A stretch of 32,826 bases of DNA from Eubacteriales bacterium. GTDB taxonomy: Bacteria; Bacillota; Clostridia; Lachnospirales; Lachnospiraceae. Location: positions 1 through 32,826 of the forward strand of contig JAUNHA010000024.1 of the NCBI GenBank assembly GCA_030524135.1, read 5' to 3'. Below are positions 7,600-17,075 of the stretch, one piece after another. Within the stretch, counting starts at the first letter, position 1; each line of letters opens with the position of its first letter. The notes under the pieces are model-generated. The model saw only the letters and a program-made list of their open reading frames with translations. It did no database searches and had not been told where the DNA came from. Both the position numbers and the translations under genes were made by a program.

Positions 7600-10350
7600 T
7601 CAGACAAGGATCCGTGCCCGGCTTCCCCCGGTTCTTTCCTTTGTCACGACGATCTGCCGGTCGATCTTTTCCTTTAGCTCCGATACATGGGAAATGATTC
7701 CCACAAGCCTGTGTCCCTCGCTGAGGCCGGAAAGCGCTCTGAACGCCTGATCGAGCGATTCTCCGTCGAGGGAGCCGAAACCTTCATCCACAAACATCGT
7801 ATCGAGCCGCACGCCTCCGGCAGAGGACTGGATCTCATCGGAAAGTCCGAGCGCAAGGGAAAGCGAAGCCTTGAATGCCTCTCCGCCGGACAGCGTCTTC
7901 ACGCTCCTTTCGCTTCCGTTATAATGATCGATCACGTCGAGTTCAAGTCCGCTCTGGCTGCGCAGGTTCTCTGCTTCCCTGCGGCGCTTCAGCTCATACT
8001 GTCCCCCTGACATCACCATAAAACGCGTGTTCGCACGGGCGATCACACGGTCGAAATAATGTGTCTGCACCCAGGTTTCAAGCATCACCTTTTCTTTTCC
8101 GGGAAGCGTACCGTTTGCCGTATCAGACAGCGCCTTGAGCCAGCCGAGCTTTTCTTCAAGCTTTGAAAGGCGGTCTGTACGTCCGGAAATTCCCTGCTGC
8201 GCGGACAGATTTACGGAAAGCTCAGCATGCAGCTCCTTTTCCGCCTCACGGATCCGCATATCCTCTTTCTTAAGAGATTCCTCTTCCCTGCGGAAAGCCT
8301 CCGCATCGATCTTCGGCAGATCTCCAATCAGTTTCCTGAGCTGCTCCTGTTTCCCTGCAAGAGTCCCAAGCACATTCTCCTCCTCTTTCTTTTCCCGCTC
8401 CGCTCTTTCAAGCGTTTTCTGATACTGTTTCTTTTTCGCCTGCAGGCAGGAAAGCTCATTTTCCGCCCTTTCAATGTCAGGAAACGAAAGCTTCTCCGAA
8501 AGCTCCGACGCCGTCCTTCGCTCCGTTTCAGCATTTGCTGAAAGCGCCGCCAGCTCCGGTTTCAGCAAATTGATCTTTTCCCGGTATTCCTCAAAACGCT
8601 TTTCTTTTAAGCCGGTCTCTTCCTTAAGCGCTTCTCTGCGCTTTTTCTTTTCCTGAAGCTTCAAAAGCGCGGCGCTCAGCCCCGTCTGTTTTCTCTTACA
8701 GTCCGCAAGCTCAAGCTGCAGCCTGCTCTCAGCATCCTCCGCCGAGCCGCCTGATTTCCGTTCAAGCTCTCTCTTTGCCGTTTCCAGGCTTCCGCCGAGC
8801 CCGTGAGCCTTCTCGCTCGCCTCATTCTGCTTCTTTTCCGCAAGGTCTTTCTTCCGTCTGCTCAGATCCAGCTGTTCTCTGGTCGGCGCTGCTTCCGGCA
8901 TTTTCGCAACAGACGGATGCTCACACGATCCGCAGACAGGACACGGACTTCCCGGTACAAGGCCTGCCGCGAGCACCCCCGCCTGCGCGTCGAGATACGC
9001 GCGGTTTTCCCGTTCGTACTGCTGCCTTTCGCTCTCCGCCTCCGTGCGCGCCTTAAGATATTCATGCTGTGCCTTTTCAAATGTCTGCTTCAGCTTTTCG
9101 TACTCCGCGCAGTCTTTCTTAAGCGCTTCCAGATCTGTTCTGTGCTGCTCCGCTTTTTCCATCTCCGCTTTAAGCGCCTGTTCTTCTGTCCCGGTTTCCA
9201 AAAGTGTTTCCGCCTCTTCCTTAAGCGCCTTCAGTCTGACTTCCGTTTGCCGGAATAATGTCTGCGTGTGTAAAAGCTCCTCCGCTTTCTCAGTATGCTG
9301 CTTTTCCAGGCTGGCGATCCGCTCCTGCAGCTGAGAGAGCCTGTGGTAATCCGGCAAAAGCAGTTCGATCCGCGTGATCTGTGAAGACAAACGCTCGATC
9401 TCCGGCTTTTGTTCCAGAAGCTTTTCGTATGTCTCCGCGGCCTTAAGCGCCCGCGTCTCTGCCTGTTTCTTTTCCTCTGAAGTCCGTGAAAGCTCCTGTT
9501 CTCTTTCCACGCGTTCGTCCGCCGCACGAAGCGTTTCCTTCACCGCGTCCATCTTCTGATCGAGCACATTCTTTTCGGCGGAAAGCGCCTTTTCCCGCTC
9601 TCCTGCCCTTTCGATCAGCTCAGAGAGAAGTCCCGCCGTCTCCTCCATGGAAAGCTCCCCTGCCTTTGCCTTTTCCGCCTTCAGGAAAAGCGAATCCGTC
9701 TCTTTGCAGACGATCTGTGATACGAACTGGCGGATGCCGTCCCGCTCCGCGTCGCATGCCCGGCTAAGACTGAGCGCTTCCGTTCGTAGCAGATCCTGCA
9801 CACGGCTGTAACGCTCTGTCCGGAAGATCTGCCGAAAGATCTTTTTCCGCTCCTCCGTGGGGGAAAGCAGCAGCTTCAGGAAATCGCCCTGCGCGATCAT
9901 CGCGATCCGGGCAAACTGGCTGCGGTCCATACCCATGATCTCCCGGATCGCCGCATCCACATCCTTCAGCTTGGTTATGACCCGTCCGTCCGGATACCAG
10001 AGCTCTGCCTCCGCCTTCTGTTTCGTAACGCCGCCGCCCCGTTTTGCCGGGCGTTCGTATTCCGGATTCCGCCTGACGCGGTAGATCTTTCCGCCGTAGA
10101 GAAACCGCAGTTCAACCTCTGTCGGCGTCTCCGGCGCCGCATACTTTGAACGGAACATGACCGGTTCCCGGTTTTCCCCGCTCGCACCGCCGTAGAGAGC
10201 AAAACTGATCGCATCAAAAATGGTCGTCTTCCCTGCGCCCGTATCTCCCGCGATCAGATACAACCCGCTCTCTCCCAGTGCGTCCATATTGAGTTCCGTC
10301 CGTCCCGCATAGGGTCCGAAGGCAGATATCATTAAATGCAATGGTCTCAT
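7600..10350 (-). CDS. sbcC: Exonuclease subunit SbcC (Rad50-like ATPase)
   Basis: A 916-residue SMC-like ATPase. Walker A GDTGAGKTT is at about residues 35-43. Long Glu/Lys/Arg-rich coiled coils flank a zinc-hook CPVCG near residue 470. Near the C-terminus are signature LSGGEAFKASLSLALGL and Walker B MFVDEGFGSLD. It forms a heterotetramer with SbcD that opens DNA hairpins and trims blocked double-strand ends. The start is the ATG at 10350, seven bases after GGAGGGG and one base past the sbcD stop; the form from 10383 would run into sbcD without a good ribosome site. It is the last gene of a four-gene repair operon that also holds an 8-oxoguanine glycosylase. Confidence 0.95.
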   Translation of the reverse strand: MRPLHLMISAFGPYAGRTELNMDALGESGLYLIAGDTGAGKTTIFDAISFALYGGASGENREPVMFRSKYAAPETPTEVELRFLYGGKIYRVRRNPEYERPAKRGGGVTKQKAEAELWYPDGRVITKLKDVDAAIREIMGMDRSQFARIAMIAQGDFLKLLLSPTEERKKIFRQIFRTERYSRVQDLLRTEALSLSRACDAERDGIRQFVSQIVCKETDSLFLKAEKAKAGELSMEETAGLLSELIERAGEREKALSAEKNVLDQKMDAVKETLRAADERVEREQELSRTSEEKKQAETRALKAAETYEKLLEQKPEIERLSSQITRIELLLPDYHRLSQLQERIASLEKQHTEKAEELLHTQTLFRQTEVRLKALKEEAETLLETGTEEQALKAEMEKAEQHRTDLEALKKDCAEYEKLKQTFEKAQHEYLKARTEAESERQQYERENRAYLDAQAGVLAAGLVPGSPCPVCGSCEHPSVAKMPEAAPTREQLDLSRRKKDLAEKKQNEASEKAHGLGGSLETAKRELERKSGGSAEDAESRLQLELADCKRKQTGLSAALLKLQEKKKRREALKEETGLKEKRFEEYREKINLLKPELAALSANAETERRTASELSEKLSFPDIERAENELSCLQAKKKQYQKTLERAEREKKEEENVLGTLAGKQEQLRKLIGDLPKIDAEAFRREEESLKKEDMRIREAEKELHAELSVNLSAQQGISGRTDRLSKLEEKLGWLKALSDTANGTLPGKEKVMLETWVQTHYFDRVIARANTRFMVMSGGQYELKRRREAENLRSQSGLELDVIDHYNGSERSVKTLSGGEAFKASLSLALGLSDEIQSSAGGVRLDTMFVDEGFGSLDGESLDQAFRALSGLSEGHRLVGIISHVSELKEKIDRQIVVTKERTGGSRARILV

Positions 10351-10351
10351 C

Positions 10352-11515
10352 TTACATCCCCTCCGGCTCCGACACACGCTCAAGCAGCTCCAGAAGATAG
10401 GTCCGCTGCGTATCCGTCATCGGCTGCCCGTTCTGTGTCTCATAAAATGCCGCAAACAGCTCCTCCGGCGTCTGCTTCCGCATTCTCTGCGCAGAAAACT
10501 CCGGCAGTTCTCCCTGCGCCCTGGTTCTCGTATTGTCATAATCAAGCTTCATCAGATTGGGATAGATCACCCGCAGCTTTCCGATCGCATCTGGTACATC
10601 GAACTCATCCGTCAGCGTAATATGCAGATAGTCCTCCGTCTTCGTACCGGCATAATTCTCCTTTGCGGTAAGCTCCATATAGCTTCCCCTAAGCTCCCGC
10701 AGTTCATGAAGCGGTATCAGCGGAATCGTACGGATCTCTGCCGCTCCCTTCTCCCCAAGCTCCACAAGGGTAAGGGACTTATGATCCCGGCATTCCGAAA
10801 AGGAGTATCTGAGCGGTGTTCCGCAGTAACGGATCACGGTTCCCGCGGGTCCTCCGACAGTCTGCGGCCTGTGCAGATGTCCGAGCGCCACATAATCAAA
10901 ACCTGCAAACACAGATGCATCCACGTTGTCGAGGCCGCCGATGGAAAGCTCCTCGGATTCGGCACGCTCCGCTCCCGTCACAAACTGGTGCGACAGCAGA
11001 ACATTCCGGACAGAATCGTCTTTTTTCTCAACCTGCATGGCATCGACCGCGATGCGCAGTGCATCCGTATAATCCCTGATTTCCTGATCCGGAAATGCCG
11101 CCCGTACCGCTGCCGGCTTTAAAAACGGCAGCAGGTAAAAACGGACCGGACCAATCGCGTCCCTGCATTCGATCATTTCAGCCGTTCCGTTATAAACAGG
11201 AGAAAGGTAAACGCCGCTTTGATCCATCAGCCGCGAACCGAAGGAAAGGCGTTCCGGAGAATCGTGATTTCCGCTTATGACAAAAACTCTGGAGGAAAGC
11301 TTCGACAGCCTCCATAAAAACGCATCGAACAGTCCGACCGCCTCCGCGGAAGGTACGGACTTGTCATAAATATCCCCCGCGATCAGAACCGCATCCGGAC
11401 ACTCCGCCTCCAGAATACGCAGAATTTCCCACAGAATATATTTCTGATCCCCGATCATGGAAAAACCGTTTACATATTTTCCGATATGAAGATCCGAAAG
11501 ATGGACGAATTTCAT
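10352..11515 (-). CDS. sbcD: Exonuclease subunit SbcD (Mre11-like nuclease)
   Basis: A 387-residue metallophosphoesterase nuclease. Metal-binding motifs appear in order: DLHIG (residues 8-12), GDIYD (47-51), GNHDS (82-86), LLSHQF, then GHLHR. A capping and SbcC-binding C-terminal part follows. It supplies the nuclease active site of SbcCD. Its ATG overlaps the stop of the upstream glycosylase-fusion gene by four bases (ATGA), and its own stop is one base from the sbcC start, so expression of all three should be tightly linked. Length is normal for the family. Confidence 0.96.
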   Translation of the reverse strand: MKFVHLSDLHIGKYVNGFSMIGDQKYILWEILRILEAECPDAVLIAGDIYDKSVPSAEAVGLFDAFLWRLSKLSSRVFVISGNHDSPERLSFGSRLMDQSGVYLSPVYNGTAEMIECRDAIGPVRFYLLPFLKPAAVRAAFPDQEIRDYTDALRIAVDAMQVEKKDDSVRNVLLSHQFVTGAERAESEELSIGGLDNVDASVFAGFDYVALGHLHRPQTVGGPAGTVIRYCGTPLRYSFSECRDHKSLTLVELGEKGAAEIRTIPLIPLHELRELRGSYMELTAKENYAGTKTEDYLHITLTDEFDVPDAIGKLRVIYPNLMKLDYDNTRTRAQGELPEFSAQRMRKQTPEELFAAFYETQNGQPMTDTQRTYLLELLERVSEPEGM

Positions 11516-12690
11516 GCGCGCGCCTCCCCATGCGTTTCATAGTAAAAAATATACTGCTGCAGGACGCCTGCATCCTTTCCGTAAAACGGAAAATAGTCCT
11601 GTCCCAGAAATCCGTCCCGGATCGCCCGCTCAATCCACACGTCTACCGGTACCATCGCCAGTCTGCCGTAGCCGAACAGCATAATGCAGCTCGCCACCTT
11701 TTTCCCGACACCGTATCCTGCAAGAAGTGCCTCATACAGCGCTTCATCAGAAAGTCCGGAAAGCTCCGCAGGATCTATTTCACCCGTGTATACGCGGCGT
11801 GCCGCATCCCGCACATAAGGCGCGCGGTAGCCAAGCCCGCAGGCTGAAAGCGCCTCCGGGGATGCCTGATACAGCGCTTCCGGGGACGGGAACGCGTAAA
11901 GTCCTTCCGCAAGCGGGCGGCCAAAGCTCCTGCAGAGCGCTTCCACCGCCGTCATGATCGCAGGAATACTTTTTCTCTGCGAAAGGATGAAGGTGATCAT
12001 CATTTCCCACGGATCCTGTCTGAGGATCCGAAGTCCCCGCCCGGACTTCACGGCGCGGTCGGCAAATGTAAGCGCCTCCTCTGGGAGCGCAGCCCCGATC
12101 CCCGCCTTTTTTATCCGCCTGCGGATTGCCGTATAGCTGCGCGGAAAGTCAAAATAGGGCTTCCAGGTCTGCTCCCATGCCTGCTCCGTGCAGGAGACGG
12201 CATAGCAGCCCGGAGCATCGCCTTCTTTTCTGATATACAGCACTTCTTCCCCTGTAATAAAACGATACCATCCGTCTGAAAGCTCCTTTACGCGGAAGCA
12301 CTGTCCGCTCAGCCTTATTTTTTCAAGATCAAAATCATCCTTTATCAGGATATGATGCTTTGTTTCTGTCATCCCGCTTCCTTCTTTATTTCCTGCCGCT
12401 GCTGAAATTTCATCCGCTGGCAGATCTGTTGCAGGCATCTGCCATGCTTCGATCAGCTTGAGCTTCTGCTGCCTTGTAAGCTGTTTCAGCTCATATTCCC
12501 TGCGCATCGCCGCCTCCTTGCTTCCAAAGCTTTCCCAGTATACAAGCTCTGCCGGCAGCCTTGCCCGCGTATACTTCGCACCCTTTCCCGCATTATGCGC
12601 GGCAACGCGGTGCGAAAGATCGTTCGTCCAGCCGCAGTAGAGCGTATCATCCGCACAGCGCAGAATATAACTGTAATTTCCCTCTGCCAT
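11512..12690 (-). CDS. Fusion of a GIY-YIG endonuclease domain and an OGG1-type 8-oxoguanine DNA glycosylase
   Basis: A 392-residue two-domain protein. Residues 5-80 match the small stand-alone GIY-YIG (UPF0213/YhbQ-like) fold: [20 protein letters not shown], then [15 protein letters not shown] and AMRREYELK, with Glu65 as the likely metal ligand. After a Gly/Ala-rich linker, residues 112-392 match OGG1. They show [41 protein letters not shown] and [11 protein letters not shown]. Lys331 aligns with human catalytic Lys249, and Asp350 in VPVDVW aligns with Asp268 at the same 19-residue spacing. It should excise 8-oxoguanine and cut the abasic site; the nuclease half's target is unknown. It lies 14 bases after yaaA and overlaps sbcD. 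An internal ATG at 12372 has AAGGAAG upstream, so a glycosylase-only product is possible. Confidence 0.9.
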   Translation of the reverse strand: MAEGNYSYILRCADDTLYCGWTNDLSHRVAAHNAGKGAKYTRARLPAELVYWESFGSKEAAMRREYELKQLTRQQKLKLIEAWQMPATDLPADEISAAAGNKEGSGMTETKHHILIKDDFDLEKIRLSGQCFRVKELSDGWYRFITGEEVLYIRKEGDAPGCYAVSCTEQAWEQTWKPYFDFPRSYTAIRRRIKKAGIGAALPEEALTFADRAVKSGRGLRILRQDPWEMMITFILSQRKSIPAIMTAVEALCRSFGRPLAEGLYAFPSPEALYQASPEALSACGLGYRAPYVRDAARRVYTGEIDPAELSGLSDEALYEALLAGYGVGKKVASCIMLFGYGRLAMVPVDVWIERAIRDGFLGQDYFPFYGKDAGVLQQYIFYYETHGEARA

Positions 12691-12704
12691 TCGTCTGCGT
12701 CCTT

Positions 12705-13484
12705 TTACTCTGCTTCTTTTACAAATACAAAAGTCTTCTCATCCGAATCCGCCTCGGAGAAAGCAAATCCAAGCCCTGCAAACGCCTTCATCTCCTCCGG
12801 ATCTTCCGCGCGGCGCTCCGCAAGAAAACGCACCATTTCTCCGCGTGCCATCTTTGCAAGCGTAGCCTTCTGCCTGAGTTTTCCCGCCGCCCGCTCTGCA
12901 AACACACAGCTGATATAGCGGTCTTCCTTTGTCAGATATGGCTCCACTGCCTTTGCATACTCCTTCGAAGCCAGATTGATGACCGGCTCCGGCTCCTGCT
13001 CCCTGCCGGATGCAGGCCTGTTCTCTCCGGTCAGGAACTTATAGATCCGGTTTCCCCAGAAACCATACAGATCCTTTGCCTTCCCGGTCTTAAGCGCTGC
13101 CTGCATTTCAAGGCGGTACGGCACCACACCGTCGAACGGCCTCAAAATCCCGTAAAAACCCGACAGGATAAACAGATGCTCTGAAAGCCAGGAGAGTGCC
13201 TCCGCCTCCAGCGTCTTCGGCGCCAGATACTGATACTGAATGCCCTCGTAGGCGATCAGCGCGGGCGTCGTTCCCCTTGAAAGATCCATTTGCCGGAACC
13301 TCTCAAAATTAAGCTCTGCCAGCCTGTCATTGCATCTCCAGAGTGCTTTTGCTTCCGCAAAGGAAAGCGCCTGTACGGCGCGCATCAGTATTTCTGTCTC
13401 CTCTATAAAAACAGGGCTGCCCTCCATCCGGAAAGTATCCGGATCTTCTATCATCTTCTTCGCCGGTGAAATGATCAGTTTCAT
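12705..13484 (-). CDS. yaaA: Peroxide stress protein YaaA (UPF0246/DUF328)
   Basis: A 259-residue cytosolic protein. The N-terminal [11 protein letters not shown], then [31 protein letters not shown] and NLASKEY are family hallmarks. In Escherichia coli, YaaA limits free iron during hydrogen peroxide stress, and the fold has DNA-binding features. I chose the ATG at 13484 because AAGGAG lies nine bases upstream and the conserved N-terminus begins there; a GTG at 13511 would add nine unusual residues. First gene of the operon with the glycosylase fusion and sbcDC, which fits a response to oxidative DNA damage. Confidence 0.92.
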   Translation of the reverse strand: MKLIISPAKKMIEDPDTFRMEGSPVFIEETEILMRAVQALSFAEAKALWRCNDRLAELNFERFRQMDLSRGTTPALIAYEGIQYQYLAPKTLEAEALSWLSEHLFILSGFYGILRPFDGVVPYRLEMQAALKTGKAKDLYGFWGNRIYKFLTGENRPASGREQEPEPVINLASKEYAKAVEPYLTKEDRYISCVFAERAAGKLRQKATLAKMARGEMVRFLAERRAEDPEEMKAFAGLGFAFSEADSDEKTFVFVKEAE

Positions 13485-13537
13485 ATCAGTTTTCTCCTTC
13501 ATCCCCTTCACCCTTCGGGTTCGGCTCGCTGTGTTTT

Positions 13538-13546
13538 ATTGTACCA
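13538..13546 (-). promoter_or_regulatory. Extended -10 promoter of the yaaA repair operon
   Basis: TGGTACAAT on the minus strand fits an extended -10 box. No good -35 hexamer lies 17 bases upstream. No clear PerR or LexA operator was recognised nearby. A short ACCC-GAA-GGGT hairpin lies in the leader. Confidence 0.45.
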
Positions 13547-13576
13547 CAAGGATGGGATTGAGTCCTGTCTTTCGGC

Positions 13577-13605
13577 TTGACTTTCCGGAAACCGCATGAT
13601 ACTTT
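13577..13605 (+). promoter_or_regulatory. Promoter of the FNT channel gene
   Basis: TTGACT (13577-13582), 17 bases, TACTTT (13600-13605) on plus, about 33 bases before the start codon. It is divergent from the yaaA promoter about 30 bases away, so the two share one regulatory gap. Confidence 0.6.
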
Positions 13606-13638
13606 TTTTCTATCACTAATGTTTACGGGAGTTTATTT

Positions 13639-14397
13639 ATGTTTCATGAAGATATGATGACTGCAGCCGCAAGTGCCCAGAATAAGTTGAAGCTGCTTTC
13701 CACCTCTACGGGAAGGTACCTTCTGGCATCCATACTGGCCGGTCTGTATATCGGTTTGGGCGTACTGGTCATGTCCGTCTCCGGCGGCGTGCTTTCAACG
13801 GCAGGCCATCCCGCCGCCCGCTTCATAAATGCCTTCGTCTTTCCGGTCGCGCTCACGCTCGTCGTATTCGCCGGCGCAGAGCTGTTTACCGGAAATGTAT
13901 TTGTCATGACAGCGGGTTTCCTTGAGAAAAAGGCGAGGCTCTCCGGGGTGCTCCGCCTTTTGCTCATCTCTTATCTCGGCAATCTCCTCGGATCTCTTTT
14001 CTGCGCGCTGCTTTTTCAGAGCACCGGGCTTTTGTCCGGAGACACGCTCACCTTTGTGCTTTCCACCTCGGAAACCAAAATGAGCCTCCCGGCCCTGCAG
14101 CTCATCTCCCGCGGCATTTTCTGCAACATGCTTGTATGCCTTGCGGTCTGGTGCTTCCTCCGTATGAAAACGGAAGCCGGAAAGCTCATCGTGATTTTCT
14201 GGTGTATCTTCACTTTTGTTGTATGCGGCTTTGAGCACAGCATCGCCAATATGACACTGCTCTCGCTCGCGCTGATCGCTCCGCATACAGCAGGTATCAG
14301 CGCGGCAGGCTTTCTGTACAACCTGGTTTTCGTGACGGCCGGCAACATCATAGGTGGCGTGCTTATGGCTGCCTGCTACCGGTATATCAGGTTTTAA
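13639..14397 (+). CDS. Formate/nitrite transporter (FNT) family channel
   Basis: A 252-residue membrane protein with six or so helices and the FNT signatures GAELFTGNVFVMT (re-entrant loop), SYLGNLLGS and the pore segment CGFEHSIANM, whose His is the central pore residue of FocA/NirC. FNT channels are pentamers passing formate, nitrite, hydrosulfide or similar small acids. No formate lyase or nitrite reductase gene lies near it, so the substrate is open; formate export would suit a fermenter. GGGAG lies eight bases before the ATG. The stop codon overlaps the stop of the converging amidohydrolase gene. Confidence 0.9.
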   Translation: MFHEDMMTAAASAQNKLKLLSTSTGRYLLASILAGLYIGLGVLVMSVSGGVLSTAGHPAARFINAFVFPVALTLVVFAGAELFTGNVFVMTAGFLEKKARLSGVLRLLLISYLGNLLGSLFCALLFQSTGLLSGDTLTFVLSTSETKMSLPALQLISRGIFCNMLVCLAVWCFLRMKTEAGKLIVIFWCIFTFVVCGFEHSIANMTLLSLALIAPHTAGISAAGFLYNLVFVTAGNIIGGVLMAACYRYIRF

Positions 14398-15605
14398 TCC
14401 TTCTGCTGCAGAAATTCCGCTGCGAATACCGCCATCGCCCGCGTACAGAACTTGATGTACGGCTCCTCTACCCGGAAATTCGGATTATGGTTTGACACAT
14501 TTCCGCCGGTGCCGACCCAGATAAAGCAGCCCGGTGCTTTTTGTGTATAAAAGCCGAAATCCTCCGCACTTAACATCAGCTGATTTCCTGTGTGCAGCCA
14601 GTTCTCCGGCGCCTTTCCGTCCGGCGTGATTCCTCCGAACAGCGCATCCTCGTATTTCCGATAGGTATCCGCCGTAAACTCCGCAAGCTCTTTGTTGTTG
14701 AATACGGACGCATATCCGATGCGGAAGCGCACCTCGGCGGTTCCGCCCATCATTTCCGCGGTTCCCTTTGCCACCTCTTCCAGACGCTTAAAGATCGTAT
14801 CCCGTGCCCTGGGCGATGCATTTCTCATCATACCGTTCAATTCCACCGTATCGGCGATCACATTCGGCGCATCGCCGCCCCTGATCACGCCGATATTGAT
14901 CGTCGACGCATCAAGCGGATCGATATTCCGCGTTGAGATCGTGTTGATCGCCTGGATCACGGCAGCCGCGATCTGGATCGCATCCGTTCCGACTTCAGGC
15001 GTGGAGGAATGTGCTGCTTCCCCGTGGATCGTGATCCAGAAGCCATCGGAATAGGAAGTCATGGCACCCGTTCCCACCGTGATAATGCCCGGTGTTGTCG
15101 GCATGACATGCAGGGCAAAACAGGCATCCGGAAGCTCATCCATAAGCCCCTGTTCGATCATGCGGCGGCCGCCCCCGCCGTTTTCCTCTCCGGGCTGGAA
15201 TACAAACTTCACCCGTCCGTTCCACTGATCGCGCGTATTCCAGAGGATCTCTCCTACGGCCAGCAGATTTGAAGTGTGAACATCATGTCCGCAGGCATGC
15301 ATTACCCCCGCATTTTCACTTGCAAACGGAAGACCTGTCGTCTCCTGGATCGGCAGCGCGTCCATATCAGCGCGCAGCATCAGGAATTTTCCCGGTTTCC
15401 CGCTGTCAATTTCCGCCACGACACCCGGTTCGACCGGGCTCAGCTCAAACGGGATTCCGATCCGCTTCAGTTCTCTCTGTACAAGTGCAGAGGTTTCAAA
15501 TTCTTTGAATGAAAGCTCCGGATGGCAGTGCAGCTGATGTCTGAGTTCAAGCGTGTGCGCCTCATACTGATCCGACAGCTCCGTAATTCGTTTTATAATA
15601 TCCAT
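14394..15605 (-). CDS. M20 family amidohydrolase (hippurate/N-acyl-amino-acid hydrolase type)
   Basis: A 403-residue metallo-amidohydrolase of the M20D group. Motifs in order are LHCHPELSFKE, RADMDALPI, HACGHDVHTSN, QPGEENGGGGRRM, GMMRNASP and the late SNHNPNFR. The Cys and His of ACGHD, the paired Glu of GEEN and later His residues should bind two metal ions. Such enzymes cleave the amide bond of N-acyl amino acids, hippurate-like conjugates or indole-amino-acid conjugates. The start is the ATG at 15605, nine bases after GGAGGG; a start at 15719 would run into the upstream transporter gene. Last gene of an operon with a C26 hydrolase and a YfcC transporter. Confidence 0.92.
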   Translation of the reverse strand: MDIIKRITELSDQYEAHTLELRHQLHCHPELSFKEFETSALVQRELKRIGIPFELSPVEPGVVAEIDSGKPGKFLMLRADMDALPIQETTGLPFASENAGVMHACGHDVHTSNLLAVGEILWNTRDQWNGRVKFVFQPGEENGGGGRRMIEQGLMDELPDACFALHVMPTTPGIITVGTGAMTSYSDGFWITIHGEAAHSSTPEVGTDAIQIAAAVIQAINTISTRNIDPLDASTINIGVIRGGDAPNVIADTVELNGMMRNASPRARDTIFKRLEEVAKGTAEMMGGTAEVRFRIGYASVFNNKELAEFTADTYRKYEDALFGGITPDGKAPENWLHTGNQLMLSAEDFGFYTQKAPGCFIWVGTGGNVSNHNPNFRVEEPYIKFCTRAMAVFAAEFLQQKD

Positions 15606-15628
15606 GGCAATTCTCCCTCCTGCATCAA

Positions 15629-17023
15629 TCAATGATATCCGATTGCCGTGCCGACAAAAATCGACGCGCAAAGCACAAAAAAGATAATCGTATAAACCGG
15701 TACGACCAGCTTGTACCACTCCTTCATGCTGACCTTTGCAAGCGCAAGGCAGGCAAGAAGGTTTACGCTCGTCGGAGCAAGCAGGTTTGTAAAGCCGTCT
15801 CCGTACTGCAGGCAGAGCAGCGCCATCTGGCGCGTTACGCCAAGCACATCCGCAAGCGGCGCCATGATCGGCATCATTACGCTCGTCTGGCCGGATCCCG
15901 AGTTGATAAAGATATTGATAATGGCATTTACGATAAACATACCGATCGCCGCAAGCGTATTGCTCAGATAATCGAGCGGAATCGACAGATAGTACACGAT
16001 CGAATCGAGAATGAGGGAATTATTCAGAATAACGCTCATCGTGCTGGCAAGGATCATAAACAGGATAACGCTGATCATTCCCTGTGCGCCCTTTACAAAA
16101 TACTCCATGATCGTATCCAGGTCATACCGCGCCATCACGCCGCAGATGAGTCCGACCGGCAGCATGATCGAGCCAAGGGTCAGCGTATTAAAGCCAAATG
16201 CCGGACCGCCGACTGCAAAAAACAGGAATGAACCAAAGAACAGGCAAAGAATCGCAACCTCATTCCATTTCAGTTTATCTGCCTTGAGCTCATATTCCTC
16301 CTCGCGTTCTTCCGGGGAAAAAGCATTCTCAAATACCGACGGATCCGCTGCCTTTTTCTTTGCATACCAGATCAGATAGATGGAGACGATTGCAAGATCA
16401 ATGATCGTCACAACCGTACGAAGCCCCGCACCGGAATATGGCGTAAGTCCGGCGATGTCCTGTCCGAGAATCGTTGTCAGCGTATTGACCGGAGACGTCA
16501 TAAATCCCGTATAGGATCCGAGCATGATCAGACCGACGGAAAATGTGCGGTCCACCTTCATCTGCTTTGCAAGCGAAAGACCGAGCGGGATAAACAGAAT
16601 TGCCGTCGAGATCATCGATCCGAGACTTCCGAAAAATCCCATTGCAAAAATAAATGCCGGGATGATCAGGAAATACTTATCCTTCAGTTTGTGTACCAGG
16701 TTCGTGAGACATCTGTCGATCACCTTCGTGGAATTTACCACGCCCATCATGCCTCCCATGATCAGGATCGTGATAAACAGCGCTCCGAACGAGGAGAATG
16801 TCTGCTGTCCGATCTGGAGAATAACCTCCCATGGCATCAGATAGACCTTGTCGACCGGCGCATAGGAGCCCGGTATCGCAATATTGCCGTCTCTCTGGTA
16901 GGATCCGGACGGAATGATAAAGGAAAGAACATATACTGCCGCGATCACGATCATGATCACAAGCCACATGCTGAGCCCCTTATCCGCCTTGCCGCGGGAT
17001 GCCTGTTTTTCTGCTGTTTTCAT
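15629..17023 (-). CDS. YfcC family membrane transporter
   Basis: A 464-residue transporter with about 12 helices. The first helix is preceded by a basic N-terminus and followed by SFIIPSGSYQRDG, typical of YfcC/COG1288 carriers in the C4-dicarboxylate/arginine-ornithine-like superfamily. A late segment NSGSGQTSVMMPIMAPLADV and YGDGFTNLLAPTSV supply the conserved pore motifs. The ATG at 17023 follows AGGAGG by six bases. The substrate of YfcC proteins is not fixed; between a gamma-glutamyl hydrolase and an amidohydrolase, an amino-acid conjugate or small peptide is likely. Confidence 0.88.
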   Translation of the reverse strand: MKTAEKQASRGKADKGLSMWLVIMIVIAAVYVLSFIIPSGSYQRDGNIAIPGSYAPVDKVYLMPWEVILQIGQQTFSSFGALFITILIMGGMMGVVNSTKVIDRCLTNLVHKLKDKYFLIIPAFIFAMGFFGSLGSMISTAILFIPLGLSLAKQMKVDRTFSVGLIMLGSYTGFMTSPVNTLTTILGQDIAGLTPYSGAGLRTVVTIIDLAIVSIYLIWYAKKKAADPSVFENAFSPEEREEEYELKADKLKWNEVAILCLFFGSFLFFAVGGPAFGFNTLTLGSIMLPVGLICGVMARYDLDTIMEYFVKGAQGMISVILFMILASTMSVILNNSLILDSIVYYLSIPLDYLSNTLAAIGMFIVNAIINIFINSGSGQTSVMMPIMAPLADVLGVTRQMALLCLQYGDGFTNLLAPTSVNLLACLALAKVSMKEWYKLVVPVYTIIFFVLCASIFVGTAIGYH

Positions 17024-17075
17024 ACTGCACCTCCTAAACAAATTCTTATCTGCAGACGGTTCGCTGCGCTCTCAC

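Noticed and set aside
7560-7600. A terminator after sbcC
   Set aside because: Only a 5-bp TGATC-TGC-GATCA hairpin without a U-tract is visible; too weak to call.
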